In this document: piece after piece, positions 34,271-44,489 of the stretch
Numbering within the stretch: position 1 is the first letter of the stretch
How the letters are laid out: every line of letters starts with the position of its first letter
Assembly (NCBI RefSeq): GCF_024691275.1
Contig: NZ_JAILNU010000058.1
Location: 1 to 64,000, forward strand
Origin: Ruminococcus sp.
Lineage (GTDB): Bacteria; Bacillota; Clostridia; Oscillospirales; Ruminococcaceae
DNA: 64,000 nt
Direction of reading: 5' to 3'
The notes under the pieces: generated by a model
Seen by the model: the letters and a program-made list of their open reading frames with translations, nothing else
What the model was told of the DNA's origin: nothing
Databases searched by the model: none
Position numbers and translations under genes: made by a program

Positions 34271-35023
34271 CTATGAGCAGGTATGCGATTTTTTAGCTTG
34301 TCTGATATTCAGCAGCAATGCCGTTACTGCTTCAAGTGCGGTAAGTATGATATAGGGTGTGCAGATGCCGTTGTTATCCGCAGGATTCACCATGAACAGA
34401 TGCAGACACAGATTGCATGAGAAATGATATATCATTGCCGATAATATATTACGAGTGTACTTCATCATAAAGCTGTAAATATAGCTTTCGGCAATGCAGC
34501 CCACAAAGAACAGGAGTATCGGTACTTCTGTACGCTGTTGTATGAAGTAATGGAAATGCCATGCTCCCCATATAGTGCCTACGATGAGCGGAACAGAAGC
34601 ACTGTGAAGCTTATACGTTCTGAGTTTGGGTTCAAGGTAGCCGCGCCAGCCGATCTCCTCAGCAATAAGCGCCCATAGTATGACGATTAACTGCTTTGTA
34701 GGTATATGTCCGCAGGAAAAAGCGTTCCCGCTGCATATGCAATAGATATATTTTGAAGCGAACATAGTCCCTAATGCGATGACAACGGGAAGAAAGATCG
34801 CAGCAAACAGGCGTTCTGTGTGAAATATCGCAGAAAGGTTTGCTCTCAGCTCTTTATTTACAGCGAGGATACCGATCGCCGTTATCGTTGGTGAAGCTGC
34901 TTGTACACCGAAAAGCAGGAAGCGGACAGCCTCGTTTTGGATAGCTGTTTGTGCGAGCATTGATACGAACGAGAGCAAAAATGTTATGAGCAGATAATAA
35001 ATGATACAGCTATGTTTCTTCAT
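34271..35023 (-). CDS. CPBP-family intramembrane metalloprotease
   Basis: 250 residues with seven or eight hydrophobic segments. The CPBP (CAAX/Abi) motifs are present: EEIGWRGYLEPKL (Glu-Glu-x3-Arg) at about 142 and WGAWHFHYF with the His of motif 2 about 40 residues later; a third polar site is MIYHFSCN near the C-terminus. Members process prenylated or bacteriocin-type peptides or regulators at the membrane; here no peptide cluster is adjacent, so substrate unknown. 6 nt after the preceding gene's stop. Confidence 0.85.
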   Translation of the reverse strand: MKKHSCIIYYLLITFLLSFVSMLAQTAIQNEAVRFLLFGVQAASPTITAIGILAVNKELRANLSAIFHTERLFAAIFLPVVIALGTMFASKYIYCICSGNAFSCGHIPTKQLIVILWALIAEEIGWRGYLEPKLRTYKLHSASVPLIVGTIWGAWHFHYFIQQRTEVPILLFFVGCIAESYIYSFMMKYTRNILSAMIYHFSCNLCLHLFMVNPADNNGICTPYIILTALEAVTALLLNIRQAKKSHTCS

Positions 35024-35029
35024 GGCAGC

Positions 35030-35692
35030 TTATAAACTGTCCATAGTATCCGGACCGTCATGCTTAGGGTATTCCTTGTATTTCTGATCGTTGAAGTCTA
35101 TATCTGTCATCTCGTCAGATGAATACTTGCGGTTTCGGTCGATCTTGTCCTGATAGGGGTCTTTGATCTTTGACTGCTGAGTATCCATTTCCTGATCGAA
35201 GAAGCGCTCGTTGAAGTGCGGGAAGCCGTCACTTGCTTCGAGTTTATGGTACTGAATGTTTATTTTCAGGTTGATAACAGCAGCTGCACCGCATATTACG
35301 AGCAGTACCAGGTGTATAACAGCACATTTATGGAATATATTGAACTTGTGGAACATACTGTTCTCATACGGGCTGAGGAACATCAGCAGCAGCTGATTGA
35401 GGAAAAGTATGACCAAGACGAGCAGTGCCATGAAGTCTCTGTAGCTGTAGCAGCCTCTCCATGCGCAGTAGCCTACCGCAGGTATTACTATCAGTGCGTC
35501 GAGTCCTGCAACTGAGATATTTGTGATAAATCCCATGAAAAAGGCAGTGGGGATATACACTATCATAGGCACGAAATACAAGAAAAACAGTACAGAGCGT
35601 GTCTTGTTTATCTTGTTCATAAGAGTGCGGTTATGCGCGAATTCCTGCGATTTCAGGTTACGGTTGTACGCTAATTCTTCATAATTTGTCAT
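35030..35692 (-). CDS. four-TM membrane protein, unknown
   Basis: 220 residues from the ATG at 35692 (GAAGGAC upstream); the longer reading overlaps the small gene upstream. A charged N-terminus with two copies of a NR-L-K/NRTL element, then hydrophobic segments at about 34-52, 58-77, 87-105 and 123-143, and a charged soluble C-terminal ~70 residues with many Asp, Lys and Gln. Unrecognised. Sits between the CPBP protease gene and the small anchored protein. Confidence 0.55.
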   Translation of the reverse strand: MTNYEELAYNRNLKSQEFAHNRTLMNKINKTRSVLFFLYFVPMIVYIPTAFFMGFITNISVAGLDALIVIPAVGYCAWRGCYSYRDFMALLVLVILFLNQLLLMFLSPYENSMFHKFNIFHKCAVIHLVLLVICGAAAVINLKINIQYHKLEASDGFPHFNERFFDQEMDTQQSKIKDPYQDKIDRNRKYSSDEMTDIDFNDQKYKEYPKHDGPDTMDSL

Positions 35693-35727
35693 GATATTTA
35701 GTCCTTCTTTTTTAGTATATGAGGGTA

Positions 35728-35967
35728 TCAGCCGTCGTTGAGCCTGTCTTCGGTGTGGACTATGACGGTACTCTCTAAGAGCTTGAATCCGAGAGCGCTT
35801 GCGGCATCGGGAACTCCGTCGGGCAGTCTTATGCCGAGATCGGGCGGAGGAGTAGTTGCCTCGCGGCGTTTTCGTTCTTTCCTGATGATAACGCTCCACA
35901 TAATTATATTTGCTATGATGAATACCGCAGCAGCTATTGCGACGATCATCATCTCATTTTTAGTCAT
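35728..35967 (-). CDS. small single-TM protein
   Basis: 79 residues: a transmembrane segment at about 8-28, a basic cluster (RKERKRREA) marking the cytosolic side, and a Pro-rich then acidic tail (TPPPDLGIRLPDG...VHTEDRLNDG). GAGGTGG is close before the ATG. No domain recognised. Starts the run ending with the CPBP gene. Confidence 0.5.
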   Translation of the reverse strand: MTKNEMMIVAIAAAVFIIANIIMWSVIIRKERKRREATTPPPDLGIRLPDGVPDAASALGFKLLESTVIVHTEDRLNDG

Positions 35968-36050
35968 AGGTATCCACCTCTTTGATGCTAAGACTTTATA
36001 CGGAACACAGCGGCGGTGATATTGCCGTGTTCCTCTGTTTGTGACCCATG

Positions 36051-36644
36051 TTACCGTATCATATTATTGTACTGACGGTATGCGCTTTTGTAGCATAGAT
36101 ATGCCTGATACAGCTTTACGTCCTCGTCGGGGTCGAGATGCGGGTCGGTTATCCAGCGTTTACGTTTCTGTTCATAATTTGCAGCATCGTCATTAAGTTC
36201 TATGACCTTGCCCAAAACAGGATAAATAGTGAGCTGAGCACGTATCCAGACATCTTCATCATCTTGAAATAACTTATATAACAGTGAGCTTGACCTGTCT
36301 TTGCGGTACTTGCGGCTTTTTGAACATTCATAATGAGAATATTTTACATCAGAGATATTGTCGTAATAAATTTTTCGGCGGCGAAGCAGCGTATGTATCT
36401 TGATATGATCGGCTTCGACGATTATTTTTGTGCCGAAGATCTTTTCAATTGCGAGAAGAAGGACGAATACGGTATCAACTACGAGGCAGAGAGCAAGTAT
36501 ACCGCCAAAAATAATCGTAGGGTATTTATCATTGATAGTAAAATCTAAAAATACAAATAACAGTAATGCAGCTATTGCGATGAACCAGGGTATGATTGTC
36601 CCATAGCACAGAGCGGGAGTAGTATGTTTGATCCTGAATTTCAT
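36051..36644 (-). CDS. two-TM protein with a PH-like domain, paralogue of 13235-13720
   Basis: 197 residues from the ATG at 36644 (GGAGGC upstream). Two N-terminal hydrophobic segments (about 17-37 and 45-66) and then a beta-rich basic domain with ADHIKIHTLLRRRKIYYDNISDVKYSHY. The pattern NISDVK and the later LNDDA..LDPDEDVKLYQA match the gene at 13235. Another member of a membrane family of unknown role. Confidence 0.55.
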   Translation of the reverse strand: MKFRIKHTTPALCYGTIIPWFIAIAALLLFVFLDFTINDKYPTIIFGGILALCLVVDTVFVLLLAIEKIFGTKIIVEADHIKIHTLLRRRKIYYDNISDVKYSHYECSKSRKYRKDRSSSLLYKLFQDDEDVWIRAQLTIYPVLGKVIELNDDAANYEQKRKRWITDPHLDPDEDVKLYQAYLCYKSAYRQYNNMIR

Positions 36645-36708
36645 GTCAGCCTCCTTCAAAAACAAGGTACTTTCGGCGTTTGATGTGATCTGCGGAACGG
36701 TGCTGCGG

Positions 36709-37476
36709 TCAAGGCATTACACGCAGCATTGCGACGGTGATATTGTCGCGTTCTTCTCTCTTTTTTACAGTTTCGATAAGCTGTCGGATTCTTTTCTGCA
36801 TATCTTTCTTTGTCGAGGTATTTTCGGCGGAAAGACCTTCGTAGAGCTCCTTTTCCGTGAGAACGTGGCGGAAGCCGTCCGAGCACACCATATAAGCGGT
36901 GTTATTTTCGAGCGTTCCCAGCCTTATCTCGGGAGAGATATCGCCTGTAACGCCGATGCACTGAACGAGGGCATTGCGGCGCGGATCTGTGCGAGCCTCC
37001 TCAGGGGTCATCTTCCCCATTTTGACTGCACGGTTGACGAAGGTATGGTCGTCGGTTATCTGGCTGAGCTTATCGGATATTTTATATATACGTGTATCGC
37101 CCACATGGAAGGTCATGAAATCGTAATTAACAGCGATGAGACCCGTTGCGGTAGTTCCAAGCTGAATCTCGTGTCTTGCACCGTAGTCGATGAGCATCGC
37201 GTTGAGTCTTCTCAGGCGGCTTATAACGTTGTGGGCAGCGGTCTGCCAGTCCCAGTCGGGAAGCTCGAAGGGGAACTCGTTGTCGAACCATTCCGCGAAG
37301 CTTCTGACCACCTCGGCACTTGCAAGCTCTCCGCGGGAGAGACCGCCCATGCCGTCGCAGACCAGCATAAGAGCAGCTCTGCCGTTAGCTGTCTGAGCGA
37401 TCTTCAGGCAGACGCTGTCCTGATTATTCTTTTTAGTGATACCGATATCGGTATCGCAGGCTGCAATATATTCCAT
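36709..37476 (-). CDS. PP2C-family Ser/Thr phosphatase
   Basis: 255 residues. The canonical PPM metal and fold motifs are all there: DIGITKKNNQDS, LMLVCDGMGGLSRGE, FHVGDTRIYKI, ITDDHTFVNRAVKMG, MVCSDGFRHVL and the terminal DNITVAML. It dephosphorylates Ser/Thr-phosphoproteins, typically opposing a Hanks-type kinase, as PrpC opposes PrkC. 23 nt downstream of the FHA gene, so the two should work together; the kinase itself is not in the window. Confidence 0.93.
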   Translation of the reverse strand: MEYIAACDTDIGITKKNNQDSVCLKIAQTANGRAALMLVCDGMGGLSRGELASAEVVRSFAEWFDNEFPFELPDWDWQTAAHNVISRLRRLNAMLIDYGARHEIQLGTTATGLIAVNYDFMTFHVGDTRIYKISDKLSQITDDHTFVNRAVKMGKMTPEEARTDPRRNALVQCIGVTGDISPEIRLGTLENNTAYMVCSDGFRHVLTEKELYEGLSAENTSTKKDMQKRIRQLIETVKKREERDNITVAMLRVMP

Positions 37477-37499
37477 ATATTCCCCCTTAGTGCAGATGC

Positions 37500-38606
37500 T
37501 TATGCGTCGATGAAGTCGAATTCCTCGTCCGAAAGCTTGAGAACGTCGCCGTTTTTCAGCTTGATCTCTCTGTCGGGCAGAACGGGAGTGCCGTTTATAT
37601 ATGTTCTGTTTGTTGAGTTGTTATCCTCAACGAAGCATGAGCCGTCACGGTAATAGATAGTTGCGTGAAGGCGGCTGATAGTTCTGTTTTCGGTGACGCA
37701 GAAGTCAACGCGGTCGCGTTCCTTGCCGATCCTGAACACAGGCTTATCAATATTGACGGTAATGCCTGTAGCGCGTCTTTTCAGCTTAGGGTAATTCACC
37801 TCGGTGTGCGGCTGATGGCTGTTCCTCATGAGTTCTGGGAGAGCGTTCCTGCTTGCGGTATCGAGGGCGGGGATTATCTTAGGCTCAGGGATAACAGGTG
37901 CAGGGGAATGCATGAACTGTTGAGAGCCCTTGTTTATTTCGTTTATAATGGTCTGTGCAGCGTTCTGCTGCTGTACAGGACGGGGCTCAGGTCTGGTGAA
38001 GTACTGTGTCTTCGGCTGAGCCTGCGGCTGTGGACGCAGAGGTGTCTGCGGGAACACAGACGGAGCATCTCTGCGGATATACTCCTCGGCTTCGGTGACG
38101 GTAAAGCCGTTGGCGCGGCACACGAAGTTCATAAAGCCGTCCACGCTCTTGAAGTCCTCCTGCGAGGTATAGGTCGCGTAGGTGGATATACGGCGCAGGC
38201 AGTTCACTATGCCGTCGTTGACGCTCTCGTTGTACCACAGCGGCAGATAGAACAGGTAGAGCTCCAGTGAATCGACATCTATGGTTATAAATTCAGGTGC
38301 GAGAACGATATTCTGCATATTGAAGCCGCAGCTCTCTGCGAGCCGCATATGTTCAAGGAGACTGAGAACGATAGTGAAGTAGCATTCCTTGTCGAGGCTC
38401 CTGCTTTTGAGGACAGACATGAGAGGAACGCCTGATGCGCCTGTGAATTCGAGCTTGCCCTCGCCCTCTGAGTACGGGACGAGCCAGCCCTTTATACTGT
38501 TGTCTATGAAGTATCTGTATTCGGCATCGTTGAGCATTTCATTGCCTGTAAATCGGCATTTTATGCACACCTCGCCGTTCTTTTCCGTAAATTTCAGCTT
38601 TGCCAC
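37500..38606 (-). CDS. FHA-domain protein with N-terminal DUF6382-like domain
   Basis: 368 residues from the GTG at 38606, with AAGGGGCG upstream, preferred over the ATG further upstream. The N-terminal ~170 residues are a DUF6382-like domain (GEVCIKCRFTGNEML..NAEYR..GWLVPYSEGEGKLEF). A Pro/Gln-rich linker with QPQAQPKTQ and RPVQQQN follows. The C-terminal FHA domain has FRIGKERDRVDFCV, ISRLHATIYYRDGSCFVEDNNSTNRTYING: the Arg, Ser-Arg-x-His and Asn-Ser-Thr-Asn residues that bind phosphothreonine. With the phosphatase downstream, it suggests a phospho-signalling module. Confidence 0.85.
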   Translation of the reverse strand: MAKLKFTEKNGEVCIKCRFTGNEMLNDAEYRYFIDNSIKGWLVPYSEGEGKLEFTGASGVPLMSVLKSRSLDKECYFTIVLSLLEHMRLAESCGFNMQNIVLAPEFITIDVDSLELYLFYLPLWYNESVNDGIVNCLRRISTYATYTSQEDFKSVDGFMNFVCRANGFTVTEAEEYIRRDAPSVFPQTPLRPQPQAQPKTQYFTRPEPRPVQQQNAAQTIINEINKGSQQFMHSPAPVIPEPKIIPALDTASRNALPELMRNSHQPHTEVNYPKLKRRATGITVNIDKPVFRIGKERDRVDFCVTENRTISRLHATIYYRDGSCFVEDNNSTNRTYINGTPVLPDREIKLKNGDVLKLSDEEFDFIDA

Positions 38607-38735
38607 GTTTTTTCGCCCCTTTTTTACTATTTGCAATATTATTATACAATATTCTATTCTCAAAGTCAATTGTTAATTGTTACGCCTTTTGCCGCCTGTC
38701 GGGGCGGGTAAGTGAGTAGAAAGCAGTAAGTAGAT

Positions 38736-38764
38736 TGTAGGGGCGCACAGTGTGCGCCCGTGCC
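38736..38764. repeat. variable-arm palindromic repeat
   Basis: TGTAGGGGCGCACA-GTGTGCGCCCGTGCC: arms GGGCGCAC/GTGCGCCC. It sits in the 239-base gap between secF and the FHA gene, 100 bases from the terminator at 38816. Confidence 0.65.
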
Positions 38765-38815
38765 TTACACGACGCGCAACATGAACTCCTATAAACTACT
38801 TACTAAATAATACAA

Positions 38816-38840
38816 AAGGACCGCCCCGAAGGACGGTCCT
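38816..38840 (-). terminator. terminator of secDF
   Basis: Minus strand AGGACCGTCC, TTCG loop, GGGCGGTCCT, then TTTGT. Standard intrinsic terminator 5 nt after the secF stop. Confidence 0.85.
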
Positions 38841-38845
38841 GAAAA

Positions 38846-39817
38846 TTACTTGCTGCTCTTTGCTTTAGCTGCTGACTTATTCTTCCACCATGACCATGTT
38901 ACAGGTGCAACGAAGAGTGATGAGAATGTACCTGAGATAAGACCCATCATAAGCGGTACTGAGAAGCTGAGGAGCGAATCATAGCCTGTTACGATAACAA
39001 CTATTGTAACGATGAGCATTGTGCCGATAGTTGTAATAGATGTTCTGACAGAACGTGTAAGAGACTGTGTGCAGCTTGCGTTTATGAGCTCGTTAAGAGA
39101 AGCCTTTGGCATAAGCTTGCGGTTTTCTCTGATTCTGTCGTAGATAACGATAGTGTTGTTGATAGAATAACCGAGGATAGTAAGGAATACGGCAACGATG
39201 TTCGAGTCGATATTGAAGCCGCATACCACTGTAGCGGTGAATGCTACGAGAAGATCAAGGCAGAGTGCGAAGATCGAGCATACACCAGCTGACCAGCCGC
39301 CGATATTCTTGAAACGGATAGCGATATAGATGATAACGATGAATGCTGCAAAGAGTACAGCGATCAGGCACTTGAGAAGGAACTCACGTCCTGAAGAAGG
39401 GCTTACATCGTTTGAATCGTAGATCTCAAGAGCGTTATCAGCGAACTTGTCTCTGAGAGCTGAAGTGAGCTCAGTCTGTCTGTCAGCTGTAAGACCCTGA
39501 TCCGAAGTAAAGGAGATAGTGAGCTGTTTTCCGCCTGAATCGAGGCTCTCACCTGTTCTTACTGTAACAGATGAACCAACAACGTCCTTTACAGTTGAAG
39601 CGACATCGTTTGAATTGATATCGCCCTGATACGAATAAGTAATGAGCGTACCGCCCTTGAATTCGATAGCGAGGTGAATGCCTCTGATGATCGCACCGCA
39701 AATGAATACGAGTACAACTGCGATCACAACGCCGAGGATAAGCTTCTTCTTTGAACAGAAGTTGTAAACTTTAGCGGGAATTGCAACGGTTTCTTTCTGA
39801 GTATTTTTCTTGCTCAT
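38846..39817 (-). CDS. secF: protein translocase subunit SecF
   Basis: With SecD it uses the proton motive force to pull exported proteins through SecYEG. 323 residues; a cytosolic tail, then TM1 at about 28-48 followed by IEFKGGTLI (the SecD/F family P1 motif), a short periplasmic domain, and five TM segments with GYSINNTIVIYDRIRENR (the conserved RND-like TM5/loop). The ATG overlaps the secD stop (ATGA). A Lys-rich tail (KSAAKAKSSK) ends the protein. Confidence 0.96.
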   Translation of the reverse strand: MSKKNTQKETVAIPAKVYNFCSKKKLILGVVIAVVLVFICGAIIRGIHLAIEFKGGTLITYSYQGDINSNDVASTVKDVVGSSVTVRTGESLDSGGKQLTISFTSDQGLTADRQTELTSALRDKFADNALEIYDSNDVSPSSGREFLLKCLIAVLFAAFIVIIYIAIRFKNIGGWSAGVCSIFALCLDLLVAFTATVVCGFNIDSNIVAVFLTILGYSINNTIVIYDRIRENRKLMPKASLNELINASCTQSLTRSVRTSITTIGTMLIVTIVVIVTGYDSLLSFSVPLMMGLISGTFSSLFVAPVTWSWWKNKSAAKAKSSK

Positions 39818-41229
39818 TTCTCGTCACCTCCATAAAGCTTTCTGTTTTTGAAGCACTTGAACTTGGAGAGTGAAGTTACCATAAGTCTTGAAGCAAATAC
39901 TCCGAAGATGAAGTTGCAGACAACACCTGCGAGCAGGGTAAATCCGAAGGAGTAAACAACGCCCTCAGCTGTAGCGCCGAATGCGAAGAATATAGTCTTG
40001 TTGAGTATCTTTGAGAAGAAGCTGTCAGGAACTCCGAACGCACCCATAAGGATAACAGCGATGATAACGTTTGTGATGTTACCGTCGAGGATAGCGGAGA
40101 AAGCTCTCTTGTAAGCTATCTTGATAGCAGCGTCGAGGGACTTGCCTGTTCTGAGCTCTTCCTTGATACGCTCGCCCGTGATGATATTAGCGTCAACGCC
40201 CATACCGACAGCAAGTATGATACCTGCGATACCCGGGATAGTAAGTGTAGAGCCGTTCATGAATCCGAACCAGCCTGTGATAGCTGCTATAGAGCCTGCG
40301 ATCTGACCGCAGAGAGCGATAACAGCAACAAAGCCCGGGAGTCTGTAAAGGAATACCATATAGACAGCTATTCCGATGAAAGCGATAAGAGCTGCAAGGA
40401 GAATAGCGTCCAGTGAGCCTTCACCCATTGTAGGGGATATAGTCTTGAAGCTCTTTGTCTCCATTTTGAACGGGAGAGCACCTGAATTGATCTGGTTAGC
40501 GAGCTTTGTTGAAGACTCGAGGTCGAAGTTGCCTGTGATCTGAGCCTTACCGTCTGTAATAGCAGTATTTACAGTAGGAGCTGAGATCATGGTGTTGTCC
40601 ATCCAGATGGAGATAGGTGTCGAAGAACCTGCAAGCTCTGTTGTAGCCTCAGCGAACTTATCCTTGCCTGAATCATTGAGTTCAAGGGATACTACGTATT
40701 GAGGATCACCGTTGTCGTCGGGGATATAAGCGCTCTTTGCAGAAGCGATATCGTCGCCCTTGATAACGATCTCACCTGATGGTATGTCATTTCCGTCCTC
40801 ATCTTTTTCGGTATCGGTGCCCTTGCGGAATGTAAGCTCAGCCATTTCGCCCAGTTCTTTTACAGCAGATTCAGGGTCGAAGTTGGTCTCGCCGACCTTC
40901 CAAGGGAAACGAACGATAATTCTGTCGCTTTTTTCATCGCTGTAGACTTCGTTATCGGTGATACCGAGTGAAGAAAGTCTGGTCTTGATGACCTCGGTAG
41001 CAGAAGCGAGCTGGTCTTTGTCAGCATCGAAGTCGTCTGCGGGACCGAAAGTAACGTCAACGCCGCCCTTGATATCTATACCAAGTCGGATATCGTCAAC
41101 GCCCTTGACGTAAGTAGTTCTGGTATCGCCGAACAGTTTATCAATACCCATTACCGACGTAACCGCGAACACTGCGATAAAAGCAACGACGATGAAGAAA
41201 GTTTTTTTGCCTGTCTTTTTCACAGTCAT
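39814..41229 (-). CDS. secD: protein translocase subunit SecD
   Basis: The larger translocation subunit, 471 residues, six TM segments. TM1 at about 10-27 is followed by LGIDIKGGVDVTFG; the periplasmic P1 domain follows to about 280 with SLELNDSGKDKFAEAT; TM2-6 contain GSIAAITGWFGFMNGSTLTIPGIAGIILAVGMGVDANIITGERIKEELR, the signature region with Asp in TM4. Separate SecD and SecF, as here, are one of the two usual arrangements. AGGAGG lies 3 nt before the ATG. Confidence 0.96.
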   Translation of the reverse strand: MTVKKTGKKTFFIVVAFIAVFAVTSVMGIDKLFGDTRTTYVKGVDDIRLGIDIKGGVDVTFGPADDFDADKDQLASATEVIKTRLSSLGITDNEVYSDEKSDRIIVRFPWKVGETNFDPESAVKELGEMAELTFRKGTDTEKDEDGNDIPSGEIVIKGDDIASAKSAYIPDDNGDPQYVVSLELNDSGKDKFAEATTELAGSSTPISIWMDNTMISAPTVNTAITDGKAQITGNFDLESSTKLANQINSGALPFKMETKSFKTISPTMGEGSLDAILLAALIAFIGIAVYMVFLYRLPGFVAVIALCGQIAGSIAAITGWFGFMNGSTLTIPGIAGIILAVGMGVDANIITGERIKEELRTGKSLDAAIKIAYKRAFSAILDGNITNVIIAVILMGAFGVPDSFFSKILNKTIFFAFGATAEGVVYSFGFTLLAGVVCNFIFGVFASRLMVTSLSKFKCFKNRKLYGGDEK

Positions 41230-41319
41230 GCCTCCTAAAATAAGCCCTTTTCAGCTGTTCTGCGTGTTTGCGGAAACGGCGTAGGACTTTTATTTCCTGT
41301 CTCATTGACAATTACAATT

Positions 41320-41348
41320 ATTGTACTATATTTTTATAAAAAAGTCAA
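41320..41348 (-). promoter_or_regulatory. promoter of secDF
   Basis: Minus strand TTGACT (41343-41348), 17 bp, TACAAT (41320-41325), 90 nt before the secD start. The same gap (41230-41539) also holds a palindromic repeat and the atp terminator. Confidence 0.75.
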
Positions 41349-41481
41349 GCATCTGACCTGAAAATGTTGCCATTTCAAGAATATGCACAATAACGCGGAG
41401 AAAATTTCGGAATTATGAACAAATTAAGTCCATAGCTTTTGCCATTGGCAAAATATATTCGGATAAGTAATATGGAACGAC

Positions 41482-41509
41482 TGTAGGGACGGATACTATC
41501 CGCACTACA
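41482..41509. repeat. variable-arm palindromic repeat
   Basis: TGTAGGGACGGATA-CTATCCGCACTACA: outer arms TGTAG/CTACA and inner CGGATA/TATCCG with mismatches between. Adjacent to the atp terminator. Confidence 0.6.
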
Positions 41510-41534
41510 AAAAAGCACTCCATTGGAGTGCTTT
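41507..41534 (-). terminator. terminator of the ATP synthase operon
   Basis: Minus strand AAAGCACTCC, loop AAT, GGAGTGCTTT, then TTTG. 10-bp perfect stem, 5 nt after the atpC stop. Confidence 0.85.
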
Positions 41535-41539
41535 CGTAC

Positions 41540-41950
41540 TTATTTGAAGTGTTTCTGAGACACTTTCAGGCGGTTGATAGCGCGGTTGAGCGCAGCCTGA
41601 GTCTCATAGTATTCTTTGATGCTCTGTTTCTGCCTTAGGAGCTCCTCGGCACGTTCTTTGGCTTCCTGAGCGCGTTTGATGTCTATTTCTTCGGGAAGCT
41701 CACAGGTATCTGCGAGTATTATGGAAGAATCGGGCATTACCTGTATAAATCCCTCTGAGATCGCGGCATACTTCCATTCGCCGTCCACGAGGTATTTCAG
41801 CTCGCCTGTAGGCAGGCAGGTTACGAGCGGTTCATGACCTGCCATTATACCGAGAAGTCCGTCTATAGCAGTTATAACGAGATGCTCGGTCTCTCCGCTG
41901 AAGAAAACGCGGTCGGTAGCGATTATTTCAAGGTGAAAGGTCTTAGCCAT
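41540..41950 (-). CDS. atpC: ATP synthase epsilon subunit
   Basis: Central-stalk subunit of F1 that couples rotation and can inhibit ATP hydrolysis. 136 residues. The N-terminal beta sandwich begins FHLEIIATDRVFFSGE and has DGLLGIMAGHEPLVTCLPTGEL; the C-terminal two-helix hairpin holds DIKRAQEAKERAEELLRQKQS and ALNRAINRLKVSQKHFK. Last gene of the atp operon, 15 nt after atpD, and before the terminator at 41507. Confidence 0.95.
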   Translation of the reverse strand: MAKTFHLEIIATDRVFFSGETEHLVITAIDGLLGIMAGHEPLVTCLPTGELKYLVDGEWKYAAISEGFIQVMPDSSIILADTCELPEEIDIKRAQEAKERAEELLRQKQSIKEYYETQAALNRAINRLKVSQKHFK

Positions 41951-41965
41951 AGTCAGCCGCCTCCC

Positions 41966-43515
<1,550 letters not shown>

Positions 43516-43540
43516 TATATTGTTTTATGTTTGTTGTATG

Positions 43541-43565
43541 CGGACGCGCAATGCGCGTCCCTACA
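43541..43565. repeat. variable-arm palindromic repeat (4 of 4)
   Basis: CGGACGCGC, central AAT, GCGCGTCCCTACA. Inverted orientation. It abuts the atpG stop at 43567. Confidence 0.65.
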
Positions 43566-43566
43566 G

Positions 43567-44475
43567 TCATTCAACGAGAGACTGCGCGCCGCCGCATACC
43601 TCAGTTATCTCCTGAGTGATAGCCGCCTGTCTTGCGCGGTTGTAGAGCAGTGAAAGGTTTTTTATCATGTCCTTTGCACTGGTAGTAGCAGCGTCCATAG
43701 CGGTCATGCGAGCCTGTTGTTCACAGCAGAAGGCTTCGACCATAGCGCCGTAGATGATGCCCTTTGCGTACTGAGGGATAAGGTAGTTCATTACCTCCTC
43801 AGGGGAAGGCATAAAGGAAGCTTTCGGGAGCTTCTTCATAGTACCGTCGGCAGCTTTTCCGAAGTGTTTTCGCTCAAAGGGGAGCAGACGAAGCGTTCTT
43901 GGCTCCTGAACATTTGAGCTTATCATGTCGGTATAGATGAGGTATACCTCGTCGAGCTCGCGCTTTTCAAACTTGTCGAGCACCAGCTCAGCCACCTCAC
44001 TTGCTCTGTAGAGCGTAGGGTTCTGGGTGGTGTAGAGGAATTCGCCGTCCACAACAGCTTTTTTACCGTTTTTATTACGGCGCTGGAAGTACATTCTTCC
44101 CACCTGCCCCATAACGAACAGGTAGCAGTTGTCGATATCGGCAGCCTCGTCCAGTTTCTGTTCGGTATATTTCAGCATATTATGGTTGTAGCTTCCGCAC
44201 AGACCCTTATCCGCCGTTATGACGATATAGCCTTTTTTACGCTTATCCTCGGGGATATCCTTACGTCTGTCGAAGTAGAACTGACGGGTGTGCGGAGTAT
44301 GCTCCAGAACGCTTTCGATAGTGGACTGGAGCTTATAGAAGTAAGGTTCTGTACACTCAAGGGATTTCCTTGCTTTTTTGAGCTTGGAAGACGACATGAG
44401 GTACATAGCATTGGTGATTTTGAGTATCTGCTGGATACTTCCGATCCTTTCGCGGATCTCTCTCATGTTAGGCAT
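43567..44475 (-). CDS. atpG: ATP synthase gamma subunit
   Basis: The rotor shaft of F1. 302 residues, slightly long. The N-terminal helix MREIRERIGSIQQILKITNAMYLMSSSKLKKAR and the C-terminal helix KDMIKNLSLLYNRARQAAITQEITEVCGGAQSL form the coiled coil. The middle Rossmann-like domain has ITADKGLCGSYNHNMLK. ATG with GGTGGATC upstream. It follows the fused delta-alpha gene by 14 nt and is separated from atpD by the palindrome cluster. Confidence 0.95.
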   Translation of the reverse strand: MPNMREIRERIGSIQQILKITNAMYLMSSSKLKKARKSLECTEPYFYKLQSTIESVLEHTPHTRQFYFDRRKDIPEDKRKKGYIVITADKGLCGSYNHNMLKYTEQKLDEAADIDNCYLFVMGQVGRMYFQRRNKNGKKAVVDGEFLYTTQNPTLYRASEVAELVLDKFEKRELDEVYLIYTDMISSNVQEPRTLRLLPFERKHFGKAADGTMKKLPKASFMPSPEEVMNYLIPQYAKGIIYGAMVEAFCCEQQARMTAMDAATTSAKDMIKNLSLLYNRARQAAITQEITEVCGGAQSLVE

Positions 44476-44489
44476 AGTGATCCACCGCC

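Noticed and set aside
34271..35023. CPBP protease as bacteriocin immunity
   Set aside because: No bacteriocin precursor or transporter is adjacent.
36628..37653. 341-codon plus-strand ORF opposite the PP2C gene
   Set aside because: All PP2C motifs are on the minus strand; the plus frame shows no family resemblance.
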